A DNA stretch of 64,000 nucleotides from NCBI RefSeq assembly GCF_036346105.1, contig NZ_CP107812.1, positions 248,001 through 312,000 on the forward strand. The letters run 5' to 3'. Below the pieces are notes generated by a model. The model was not told where the DNA came from. It saw only the letters and a list, made by a program, of their open reading frames with translations, and made no database searches. Positions within the stretch are counted from its first letter, which is position 1, and each line of letters starts with the position of its first letter. Of the stretch, positions 16,939-26,231 are shown piece after piece. The stretch comes from Streptomyces sp. NBC_00539. GTDB lineage: Bacteria > Actinomycetota > Actinomycetes > Streptomycetales > Streptomycetaceae. The position numbers and the translations under genes are program-made.

Positions 16939-17445
16939 CTACTCCCCCGTGGCCCCATCGATCACCTCGCGCAAAAGGTCCGCGTGCCCGTTGTGCCGGG
17001 CGTACTCCTCGATCATGTGGGCCAGCACGTAGCGCAGGGAGTACGTCTCCTCCCCGAAGTGCCCCTGCACGTCGAACGACCCGGCCGCCTCCACGATGGC
17101 CCGCGACCGCGCGCAGGTCTCCTCCCAGATCCGGAACGACTCGGCCGGGTCCGCGTCCTCGACGTGGAACTCCGTCCGCTCCCCGGCCGCGTTCTGCGGG
17201 AAGTAGCCCCGTACGTCCTCGCCGTTCAGGACGTTGCGGAACCAGCCCCGCTCGACCTCCGCGAGGTGGCGCACCAGCCCCAGCAGGCTCAGCTGCGAGG
17301 GGGCGACGGCCCTGCGCCGCAGCTGCTCGTGCGTCAGGCCCGCGCACTTCATCATCAGGGTGTCGCGCTGCCACTGCAGCACGCTGGTCAGCGTGGCCCG
17401 TTCATCGCCGTCCAGTTCGGGCGGTGTCCTCTTCTCGTCATTCAC
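16939..17445 (-). CDS. DinB-family (DUF664) putative metal-dependent protein
   Basis: About 168 residues of a four-helix DinB-like protein. Key segments are LTSVLQWQRDTLMMKCAGLTHEQLRR, SLLGLVRHLAEVERGWFRNVLNGED and LAHMIEEYARHNGHADLLREVIDG. Metal-ligand histidines are in LVRHLAEVE and EYARHNGHAD. Related proteins include bacillithiol/mycothiol-dependent enzymes. I chose GTG 17445, directly before NDEKRTPPE; an upstream in-frame start at 17481 adds 12 unlikely residues. Confidence 0.85.
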   Translation of the reverse strand: MNDEKRTPPELDGDERATLTSVLQWQRDTLMMKCAGLTHEQLRRRAVAPSQLSLLGLVRHLAEVERGWFRNVLNGEDVRGYFPQNAAGERTEFHVEDADPAESFRIWEETCARSRAIVEAAGSFDVQGHFGEETYSLRYVLAHMIEEYARHNGHADLLREVIDGATGE

Positions 17446-17589
17446 CGCCCCATGATCACAGCACGCCGCGGAAGAAGGCACCTACGATCCCGACCGGCAA
17501 CTCCGGCACCCCGGTGGCCGGGCAGTGCCCGCCCGGTCGTACGAGGTCCACCGCCCGACGCGCGCGGTGGGCGTTGGTGCGTGGGGAGG

Positions 17590-18030
17590 AGCTGCGGGCG
17601 GCGGACCGCCCGTTTCCCGTGACCGGTACGGCATCACGTCGGTGAGCATCCGGTCGCGGTCGACCGGGCCCAGCGGATCGCTCCACTCCCCGCGCTTCTC
17701 CGGATCCGGGTGAGCGGCCCGAGCGGTGAAATCGTTCAGCGCCTCGGCGAGGCCCTGCGGCCGGGTCGCCCGGATGTCGGCGTACCCCTGCCGCTCCCCG
17801 GGCCGGATCCTGCCTGGCTCCCGCGAGGCGGCGGCCCACGGTCGCCGCCCTGGACCCCGTACGTCTGGTCATCCCGGGAGGTACGGCAGCGCGACCTCGA
17901 AGGCGCTCCTGGGGTCTCCCCGGTACGCCCCGCGGATCGATGGGCGGCCCCACGTCCAACCGCCCCCACAGGCCGTCCTGCTGCGCCCGCCCCGATGTCG
18001 GCCCGGGACCGCCGCAGCCCGCCCGCGCCG
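17590..18030 (-). pseudogene. Decayed epoxide hydrolase
   Basis: No frame is open through this stretch, but short pieces in different minus-strand frames match successive parts of epoxide hydrolases. In order they are AFEVALPYLPG, YGVQGGDRG (normally GGDWG), GYADIRATRPQGLAEALNDF and EWSDPLGPVDRDRMLTDVMPY. At least two frame changes and internal losses are needed, so it is a remnant, not a gene. It lies between the DinB gene and the receptor-type regulator. Coordinates are approximate. Confidence 0.65.
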
Positions 18031-18071
18031 CCCTCAGTGCCGCCTGCGGACGCGCCGTCCGGGCGCGGCCC

Positions 18072-18827
18072 TCACCCCACCGCGCCGAGCGGACCCGCCC
18101 CGGCGCCGGCCGTCTCGGTGTCCACGTGCGCCATCCCGCCCGTCCGGTACTCGCCCACCCGTGTCGCGCCCACCAGGCTCGGCAGCAGCAACCCCCACAG
18201 CGCCGCGACCTTGCGCCGCAACTCCTCGTAGGACAACCCCGTCCCGGACAGCACCTCGATGCCCGACAGGGCGGCGGCGACCAACGACTCCGCCTCCTCC
18301 CACCGCCCCGCGCCGAACTCCCCGTCCCCATCGAACCCGGCGCCCCCGGCAAAACCGGCGTCGTCACCGAACTCCCCGGCCCCGACGAAGCCCGCCGCCG
18401 CCAACTCGCCCGCGTCCCGCGCCATCCGCAGCAACCCGCACACCGACGCCAACCACGCCCCGTGGAAGTCCATCACCGCCGGCTGCTGCCCCGCACACTC
18501 CTTGGTGATCCGGAAGCTCGCCGGGACCGCCGCGTCCTCGTGCAGCGTCCGCGCCAGCCAGTGCGTCGTGTCGATCAGCACCTGCAACGGCGAGGCCCCG
18601 CCCTCCCGCAGCCCGCGTACCGCCTCGTGCAACAACCGGCACCCCTGCCGCTGCACGGCGTCGGCCAGGTCGTCCTTCGACGCGAAGTGGAAGTACAGCG
18701 CTCCCTTGGTGACGCCCGCCGCACGCGCGATGTCCCCCAGCGTCGCGTTGGCGTAGCCGTGGCGGTGGAACAACTCGGCCCCGGCGAAGACCAACCGCCT
18801 ACGTGTCCGCTCCGACCTCTCCTGCAC
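18072..18827 (-). CDS. Receptor-like TetR regulator with Gly-rich insert
   Basis: A 251-residue ScbR/ArpA-type regulator. The N-terminus has SERTRRRLVFAGAELFHRHGYANATLG and GVTKGALYFHFASKDDLA. The C-terminal domain carries an unusual Gly/Phe/Asp-rich repeat (GEFGDDAGFAGGAGFDGDGE) before SLVAAALSGIEVLSGTGLS. GTG 18827 follows GAGGAGACG. Its DNA-binding domain resembles that of the receptor at 10179. It directly follows the SARP at 18938 on the same strand and may be cotranscribed. Confidence 0.85.
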   Translation of the reverse strand: MQERSERTRRRLVFAGAELFHRHGYANATLGDIARAAGVTKGALYFHFASKDDLADAVQRQGCRLLHEAVRGLREGGASPLQVLIDTTHWLARTLHEDAAVPASFRITKECAGQQPAVMDFHGAWLASVCGLLRMARDAGELAAAGFVGAGEFGDDAGFAGGAGFDGDGEFGAGRWEEAESLVAAALSGIEVLSGTGLSYEELRRKVAALWGLLLPSLVGATRVGEYRTGGMAHVDTETAGAGAGPLGAVG

Positions 18828-18937
18828 CGTTCGTCTCCTCTCGCCCGCGCCGCCACGCACGCACCACATCGCCCCGACCCGCACGTCGGGCCGTCCTCCG
18901 GGGCCCGCACATCAGCCCCTTACCCCCAACCCGCACA

Positions 18938-19792
18938 TCAAGCCCGTACGAGCCGCTCCCGCACATCCGTCACGCCCGCACCGGCAGTCGCGCCCGCGCC
19001 GACGACCCGCCCCGCGGCCACCCCGTCCGGCCCGGCCATCAGGATCGACCGCTGCAACCGCCGCAACGCGGCCGACGGCTCCAGCCCCAAGTCCCGTACC
19101 AGCGTGGTCCGCAGCCGCTGGTACACGTCCAGCGCCTCCCCGCGCCGCCCCGACCGGTGCAGCGCGAGCATGAACTGCCCGTGCAGGTTCTCGTGCGTCC
19201 GGTACCGGCTCACCAGCACCGTCAGCTCCGCCAGCAGCTCCCGGTGCCGACCCAGCCGCAGGTCCGCCTCGATCCGCTGGTCCAGCGCGCACAGCCGGGT
19301 CTCCTCCAGCCGCCGCGCCTCCATGTCCAGCTGCACACCGCCGTGCACGTCGGCGAACGCCGGCCCCGACCACAGCGCCAGCGCCTCCCGCAGCAGCCTC
19401 GCCGCCCCCGGGTGGTCACCGGCGTCCATCGCCCGGTAGCCCAGCCCCGAGAGCCGGTCGAACTCCCGTACGTCACTCGTCCCGCCCCCGCTGTTCAGCA
19501 GGTACCCGCCCGGCAGGGTGACCAGCACGTCCTTCGCCGTCCGCGAGCCGTCGCCCCCCTCCAGGGCGAGCGCGATGAGCGAGCGCAACTGCAGTACGTA
19601 CGTCTGCAACGTCGTCCGGGCGCTGCGCGGCGGCAGGCTGCCCCACAGTTCCTCGATCAGCGCCGATACGGGTACCACCTGATCGGCATGGAGGGCCAGG
19701 AGGGCCAGGACCTGCCGGGGCTTGGGGGCTGTCGGCGTTATGGAGGTCCCGTTCTCCCGCACGGCCAGTGCGCCCAGTACATCGATGTCCAC
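18938..19792 (-). CDS. SARP-family activator (copy 2 of a duplicated pair)
   Basis: A 284-residue SARP nearly identical in its first 250 residues to the SARP at 8186-9022 (APKPRQVLALLALHADQVV, EELWGSLPPRSARTTLQTYV, TSDVREFDRLSGLGYRAMDA). The C-terminal about 30 residues are a divergent Gly/Ala/Val tail. GTG 19792 follows AGGGGAG. The same element as in copy 1 lies about 40 bp upstream, and a receptor gene follows beyond it, so the whole SARP-receptor unit is duplicated. Confidence 0.92.
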   Translation of the reverse strand: MDIDVLGALAVRENGTSITPTAPKPRQVLALLALHADQVVPVSALIEELWGSLPPRSARTTLQTYVLQLRSLIALALEGGDGSRTAKDVLVTLPGGYLLNSGGGTSDVREFDRLSGLGYRAMDAGDHPGAARLLREALALWSGPAFADVHGGVQLDMEARRLEETRLCALDQRIEADLRLGRHRELLAELTVLVSRYRTHENLHGQFMLALHRSGRRGEALDVYQRLRTTLVRDLGLEPSAALRRLQRSILMAGPDGVAAGRVVGAGATAGAGVTDVRERLVRA

Positions 19793-19832
19793 GTCGTACT
19801 CCCCTGTCCTTGGATGAGTCGCAAGAGCCAGT

Positions 19833-19858
19833 AAAAAACGGGACAGACGGTTTGTCAA
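19833..19858. promoter_or_regulatory. Operator-like element upstream of SARP copy 2
   Basis: A 26-bp element that aligns with 9079-9104. Its core AAACGGGACAGACGGTTTGT is ARE-like with imperfect arms. It lies about 40 bp before the SARP start. A further palindrome (ACCAAACCGTTTGGT, 19977-19991) lies nearer the receptor gene's 3' end. Confidence 0.5.
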
Positions 19859-20009
19859 CCGGGCTCGCACCACCTCTTTTCATGCACCCTGCTCCCCCGC
19901 CACCCCCTACCGCGTCGCCTCACCTGCGGGGTTGACGCCTCAGCCCCGGCCGTCGGGCCCACCCCCCTCACCCGATTACCAAACCGTTTGGTCTTATTCC
20001 GTTACCTTG

Positions 20010-20597
20010 TCACGTCGATGCCTGCCCGCCCAGCATGAGCGTCCAGATCCGCGCCAGCGTCTCCGGCCCCACCCACTCGGGCTCGGCGGCACCCATCAGC
20101 TCAAGGCCGACCGTCGAAGCCACCACCGCCCGCGCCGCGTCCCGCCGGGAAACGCCCTCGGCCAGGATCCCGCCGCGCTCGGCGGCCTCCAGTAACTCGT
20201 CCACCCACAACCGCCAACTTCCCCAGACGTCGACCCGGCCCCCGCGCGAGACATCGGCGGACAGCCCGAAGCCGGCCCGCACCACGACGTCCTCGGCCAG
20301 CAGCGTCATCAGCGCGGACGTGGAGTCCAGCAACACCCGCAACGGGTCCGCCGCCACCTCCCCCGCCTCCCTGGCCGCATCGATGATCCGCCGCACCGCC
20401 TCCACCGACCGGTCCTCGACGGCTCGCGCGAGCGCGGCCTTGCCGGCGAAGTGGAAGTGGAACCCCCCGGTGGTCACTCCGGCCCGGCGGCTGATCGTCG
20501 CGACGGACGCGGCGGCGAACCCCTCCTCGGCGAACACCTCCGCCGCGGCGCGCACGAGTGACTCCCGCGTGCGCGTCGCACGCTCCTGCTTATCCAT
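20010..20597 (-). CDS. Gamma-butyrolactone receptor homologue paired with SARP copy 2
   Basis: A 195-residue receptor-type TetR protein: MDKQERATRTRESLVRAAAEVFAEEGFAAA and GVTTGGFHFHFAGKAALA. It is closest in this window to the receptor at 9415, which pairs with SARP copy 1. An ARE half (CTCCACAAACCG, near 20602-20613) lies just upstream of its start, but the partner arm is degraded to GCGGT. It may no longer autoregulate as the first copy does. Confidence 0.88.
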   Translation of the reverse strand: MDKQERATRTRESLVRAAAEVFAEEGFAAASVATISRRAGVTTGGFHFHFAGKAALARAVEDRSVEAVRRIIDAAREAGEVAADPLRVLLDSTSALMTLLAEDVVVRAGFGLSADVSRGGRVDVWGSWRLWVDELLEAAERGGILAEGVSRRDAARAVVASTVGLELMGAAEPEWVGPETLARIWTLMLGGQAST

Positions 20598-20870
20598 GGG
20601 GGCTCCACAAACCGCATGCGCCGCATGCGCGGTACACCGAAGAAGGTGTGACGAGTTCGGGCGGCCACAGTCCGTGTCGGCAGCCGAGCCCGGGCGGACT
20701 CCCACTGGAGCCACAGCTTCCGAGTCCCCGTCGGCCCCTTCGCGCACCCTCCACACAACCCGCCCTCCGGTCCTCTCCCGCCGCCCGTCCCCACCCCCGG
20801 TCCGACCGACGAACCTGATCACGTGACGGCCTGGTCCCAACCCGCCTACCCGCTGCTACTGTCAGCCCTC

Positions 20871-21641
20871 ATGAGCGGTGACATCGGTGTTCTCATAGGC
20901 AAGTCGGCCCTGATCACGGGTGCCAGCGCAGGCATAGGAGCTGCCGCCGCCCGGGTGTTCTGCCGTGAAGGCGCCGCGGTCACACTGGTCGCCCGCCGTG
21001 AGCCGCAACTGGCCGCACTCACCGAGGAACTGCGCGCCGCCGGACACCGGGCCCAGTACGTCGTCGCCGACGTCGCCAAGAGCGAGGACGTGGCCCGCGC
21101 CGTCGCCGCGGCCGTGGACACGTACGGCAGGCTGGACGCCGCTTTCAACAACGCGGGGTTCGGCGTCGAGCCGAAGCCCCTGCACCTCCTCGACGAGGAC
21201 GCGTACGACACCACCATGGACACCAACGTCCGCGGCGTCTGGAACTGCATGCGCCACGAGATCCGCGCGATGCTGCTCACCGGGGGCGGCGCGATCGTGA
21301 ACAACAGCAGCACCGCCGGCCTGGTGGCCACCCCGGTGTCGGCCCCGTACATCGCCTCCAAGCACGCCGTCATCGGCATGACCAAGGCCGCCGCCACCGA
21401 GTACGCGCCCCACGGCATCCGCGTGAACGCCATCGCCCCCGGCTCCACGCGCAGCGAGATGATCGACGGCTGGCTCAAGAGCAACCCGGAGATGGAGGAC
21501 GTCCTCCTGCAGGCGGCCCCCCTCCCCCGCATCGCGGATCCGGCCGAGATCGCCGAAGCGGCCCTGTGGCTGTGCAGCGACCGCGCCTCCTTCGTGGTCG
21601 GCACCACCCTCTCCGTGGACGGCGGCTGGACCACCCGCTGA
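20871..21641 (+). CDS. Short-chain dehydrogenase/reductase
   Basis: A 256-residue classical SDR. The cofactor motif TGASAGIG is at residues 16-23, NNAG near residue 90, and the catalytic Tyr-Lys in YIASKHAVIG, with Ser in NNSSTAG. VDGGWTTR ends the protein as in most classical SDRs. NAD(P) preference and substrate are unknown. It lies between the butyrolactone block and the GTTAAC repeat array. An SDR can serve butyrolactone or polyketide ketoreduction, but the link is only by position. Confidence 0.9.
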   Translation: MSGDIGVLIGKSALITGASAGIGAAAARVFCREGAAVTLVARREPQLAALTEELRAAGHRAQYVVADVAKSEDVARAVAAAVDTYGRLDAAFNNAGFGVEPKPLHLLDEDAYDTTMDTNVRGVWNCMRHEIRAMLLTGGGAIVNNSSTAGLVATPVSAPYIASKHAVIGMTKAAATEYAPHGIRVNAIAPGSTRSEMIDGWLKSNPEMEDVLLQAAPLPRIADPAEIAEAALWLCSDRASFVVGTTLSVDGGWTTR

Positions 21642-21651
21642 CATCCACGGC

Positions 21652-21816
21652 GTTAACGCCGTTAACGCCGTTAACGCCCGACGGGCTCACGGGCTGACGA
21701 CCGGGGAGCGTTAACGCCGTTAACGCTCCGCCGCCGCGCCGGCGTTAACGCCGTTAACGCCCTGCGGCGCCCCCTCGCCCCACCCGCTCACCGTCAACGG
21801 CGTTAACGCCGTTAAC
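21652..21816. repeat. Cluster of GTTAACGCCGTTAAC palindromes (candidate centromere), group 1
   Basis: Five perfect copies of the 15-bp palindrome start at 21652, 21661 (overlapping the first), 21710, 21744 and 21802; a degenerate half (GTCAACGGC) precedes the last. The unit can be read as GTTAACGCC repeats. The last copy contains the TAA stop of the antiporter gene. Same motif as the other repeat groups up to 29.09 kb. Confidence 0.85.
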
Positions 21817-23029
21817 GGTTGCCCCCCACCATCCGCCGGACCACCGGCCCCGTGAGCGCCGTGGTCACCACGGCCATCAGCACCAGCACCGTGAACAGCT
21901 CCGGCCCGATCACCCCCAGGCCGAGCCCCACGTTCAGCACCACCAGCTCCGTCACCCCCCGGCAGTTCAGCAGCGCCCCCAGCACCACCGCGTCCCGTAC
22001 CGGCTGCCCCGCCACCAAAGCGGCCCCCGCACCTCCGCCCCACTTCGCGGCGACCGCCACCACCAGCACCGCCCCGGCCCACAGCCACGCCCCCGCGTCA
22101 CCGCCCAGCCGCCCGACGTCCGTCCGCAGCCCGCTCCCGACGAAGAACAACGGCAGGAGCACCGGCACCACCACCTCCCCCATCCGCCGGGCCGCCCCCT
22201 CCACCGGGGCCCAGTCCCGCGGCACCACCGCACCGCACACGAACGCCCCGAACAGCGCGTGCACCCCGAGGGCGTCCGTCGCGTACGCCGTCCCGCACAG
22301 CCCGGCGAACAGCCCGACCACTCCCCCACCGGCGTCGGCCCACCGCTTCGCACACCGGGCCAGCACCGGCCGTACTCCCCACCACATCCCGGCGAGGAAC
22401 GCGCCGGCCAGTACCCCGGTGACCGCCGCCCCGGCGACCCCACCCCCGCCCGCCACCGCCACGACCACCGCCAGCAGGCACCACGCCACCACGTCCGCGA
22501 CCGCCGCGCTCGCCAACGCCACCGCCCCGACCGGCGTCCCGTTCAGCCCCTGCTCCGTCAGGATCCGCGCCAGCACCGGGAACGCCGTCACGCTCATCGC
22601 CACGGCCACGAACAGGACGAACTCGCCCCGGCCCACCCCGTCCGGCGCGAAGGACCCGTACATCCCCGCCGCCAGCAGTCCGCCGAGCGCCAGCGGTACG
22701 ACGACGCTCGCCTGGCCCACCACCGCCACGACCCGCCCGCGCCCGCGCAACAGCCCGAGGTCGAGCTCGAATCCGACGAGGAACATGAAGACGACCAGGC
22801 CCAGGTTTCCCAGCACCCCCAGGTACGGGAGCACCCCCGCCGGCAGCAACCACCCCTGCCCCTGCGGCCAGACCCACCCCAGCAGCGAGGGCCCGAGCAG
22901 GATCCCGACGGCGATCTCCCCGACCACCGCCGGCTGCCCGCACCTGCGCATCACCACCGCACCCGCCCCGCACAGCAGCAGGACCACCGGTACCGCGATC
23001 AGCACTCCCGTCAGCGGATCACCCGCCAC
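21812..23029 (-). CDS. Kef/NhaP-type cation:proton antiporter
   Basis: A 405-residue CPA2-family membrane protein with about 12 hydrophobic helices, starting LIAVPVVLLLCGAGAVVMRR. Conserved segments are GEIAVGILLGPSLLG, FMFLVGFELDLGLLR and VTAFPVLARILTEQGL, with PLFFVGSGLRTDVG late in the protein. There is no C-terminal TrkA-N/RCK domain. GLNCRG-like NCRGVTELVVLNVG matches the family C-terminus. Such proteins often serve resistance or pH roles in antibiotic clusters. Its stop codon lies in a GTTAAC palindrome. Confidence 0.88.
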   Translation of the reverse strand: MAGDPLTGVLIAVPVVLLLCGAGAVVMRRCGQPAVVGEIAVGILLGPSLLGWVWPQGQGWLLPAGVLPYLGVLGNLGLVVFMFLVGFELDLGLLRGRGRVVAVVGQASVVVPLALGGLLAAGMYGSFAPDGVGRGEFVLFVAVAMSVTAFPVLARILTEQGLNGTPVGAVALASAAVADVVAWCLLAVVVAVAGGGGVAGAAVTGVLAGAFLAGMWWGVRPVLARCAKRWADAGGGVVGLFAGLCGTAYATDALGVHALFGAFVCGAVVPRDWAPVEGAARRMGEVVVPVLLPLFFVGSGLRTDVGRLGGDAGAWLWAGAVLVVAVAAKWGGGAGAALVAGQPVRDAVVLGALLNCRGVTELVVLNVGLGLGVIGPELFTVLVLMAVVTTALTGPVVRRMVGGNR

Positions 23030-23121
23030 AGGCCCCTCCCGAAGACGGCGTCCCCGGCCCCCTCCCCCCGCACCCCGGCGCGGGAAACGGACCTACGCCG
23101 CGACGCCGGGACTTCCGAAGG

Positions 23122-23850
23122 TCACCGCCGCCCCTCCACCAGCAGCCCGATCCCGTCGAAGATCCGCGCCAGCCCGAACTCCAACGCCTGGTCCTGCCCA
23201 CCGTGCGCCGCGACCGACGCCAGCGCCGCCGTCAGTGCGGGGTAGCCCTCCCCGTGCTCCCGCATCACTTCGTCCAGCGCCTTGGCGAGGTCCGCGTCCG
23301 GCCCGGCGGCGCCGCCGCCCAGCGCCCGCTCCTGTGCGACGATCCCCCGTACGTGGCCCGACACCAGCACCACCGCGTCCATCGCCTCGGCTCCGCTCAG
23401 CGCGCACCCGTCCATCGCCGCGAGCGCCCGCTCCATCCACCCCACCTCCCGCGGACCCATGACCCGCGCCCCGACCGTCGCCTCCAGCAGCCACGGGTGC
23501 GCCCGGAACCCCGCGCACAACGCCCGCGCCCACACCCCGAGCCGCTCACGCCACCCCTCCCGGGCAGCCATCTGCGTATCCAGCCCGGCCGGATCCGGCA
23601 GGGCCGCCTCCACCATCAGCGCGACCAGCTCGGCCTTCCCCGGCACGTACCGGTACAGCGCCATCTTCGTGACCCCGAGTTCGCCGGCCACCAGCTGCAT
23701 CGACACACCGCCGAGCCCCTGCGCGTCGGCGATGGCCACTCCCGCCTCCGCGATGCCCCCGAGCGTGAGCCCGCGCTTGGGCCCCCTCGCCGGCTCCACC
23801 GCCGGCCCCCACAGCAGCCTCACGACCGCGCCCCAGTCCTCGTCCGCCAT
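23122..23850 (-). CDS. TetR-family regulator (TetR_C-type)
   Basis: A 242-residue TetR protein. The DNA-binding part is LTLGGIAEAGVAIADAQGLGGVSMQLVAGELGVTKMALYRYVPGK, the type seen in TetR(A)-like regulators of efflux genes. It directly precedes the antiporter gene on the same strand (92-bp gap), so it may repress that exporter and itself. One GTTAACGGCGTTAAC palindrome lies 40 bp upstream of its start. Confidence 0.87.
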   Translation of the reverse strand: MADEDWGAVVRLLWGPAVEPARGPKRGLTLGGIAEAGVAIADAQGLGGVSMQLVAGELGVTKMALYRYVPGKAELVALMVEAALPDPAGLDTQMAAREGWRERLGVWARALCAGFRAHPWLLEATVGARVMGPREVGWMERALAAMDGCALSGAEAMDAVVLVSGHVRGIVAQERALGGGAAGPDADLAKALDEVMREHGEGYPALTAALASVAAHGGQDQALEFGLARIFDGIGLLVEGRR

Positions 23851-23890
23851 GGGATCCCCCTCACCTGAGAAAATTGCGTCCACCATACAC

Positions 23891-23905
23891 GTTAACGGCG
23901 TTAAC
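23891..23905. repeat. Single GTTAACGGCGTTAAC palindrome
   Basis: One perfect copy in the gap between the TetR start (23850) and the end of argG (23994). Confidence 0.85.
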
Positions 23906-23993
23906 GCCTCCGCGCCCCACGGCAAAAGGCCGGCCCCACGCCCGAAGGCGCTGAGCCGACCTCTCTTCCCCACTGCCGTCCGGCGGCCGCCGA

Positions 23994-25466
<1,473 letters not shown>

Positions 25467-25488
25467 TCATGCAAAACCCCACCCCACC

Positions 25489-25850
25489 ATTAACGGCGTT
25501 AACGCCCGGCCGTACGATCCCGAGCCCCAGCGCGCCCCGCGCCACCGTTAACGGCGTTAACACCGACCCGCCCTCGAAGCCCACACCTCCCCCGCACAAC
25601 GGCTCGCCCCCCTGCGCCACGGCCCGTTCCACCCCACCGGACTCCCGCCCCCACCGTTAACGCCGTTAACGGTCCCCACCCCAGGCGCGAGCCCGACCCC
25701 TCCCCGGGGCGGCAACAAGGACTGTCCCGCCATCCCCGGCACCGACCCTGCGCCCGGGCACCCTCACCCCGCACCATTAACGGCGTTAACGCCCGGCCGC
25801 ACGATCCCGAACCCCAGCGCGCGCCCCGCGCCACCGTTAACGGCGTTAAC
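25489..25850. repeat. Palindrome array (candidate centromere), group 2, with 74-bp direct repeat
   Basis: Five 15-bp palindromes start at 25489 (first base A), 25547, 25656, 25776 (first base A) and 25836. The blocks 25489-25561 and 25776-25850 are near-identical direct repeats, each with one palindrome at either end. The whole 25440-26170 stretch is noncoding apart from this. Confidence 0.85.
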
Positions 25851-26170
25851 GCCTCCCCTCCCCGCCCCGCCCAGGAACGCCGCCCTCACCCAACCCGGCA
25901 CTCCGCAACGACCCCCGCACGCACACACCGGTGCCCCCACGCACGCCCACCCGCGCCGCTCCCTTCCAAGAGGCCCGGCCACGGCCCCGATGCCAACCAG
26001 TTCCGTGGCACCGCCGGGGCCTCACCAAGCCCCCGGGCCGCCGGCCGAGTGGCCCGCCCAACGGCCCTGCGCCGTACGACCGCCCCCGGACTCCCCAGCC
26101 ACCCCGACCGGCTGACGAAACACCACGGCACCCGCACCACGCCCCCGCAACGCGCCACCCGCACCCACTT

Positions 26171-26222
26171 CGTTAGCAAAACCCAAGCGTGGCGCCCACA
26201 TCCACCCCAGAACGTTAGTAAA
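26171..26222 (+). promoter_or_regulatory. Direct repeat CGTTAGYAAA upstream of parA
   Basis: CGTTAGCAAA (26171-26180) and CGTTAGTAAA (26213-26222) are 42 bp apart, four helical turns, and the second ends 9 bp before the parA ATG. They may be an operator for ParA or for an unknown regulator. The sequence differs from the GTTAAC palindromes. Confidence 0.4.
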
Positions 26223-26231
26223 GTCCCTCCC

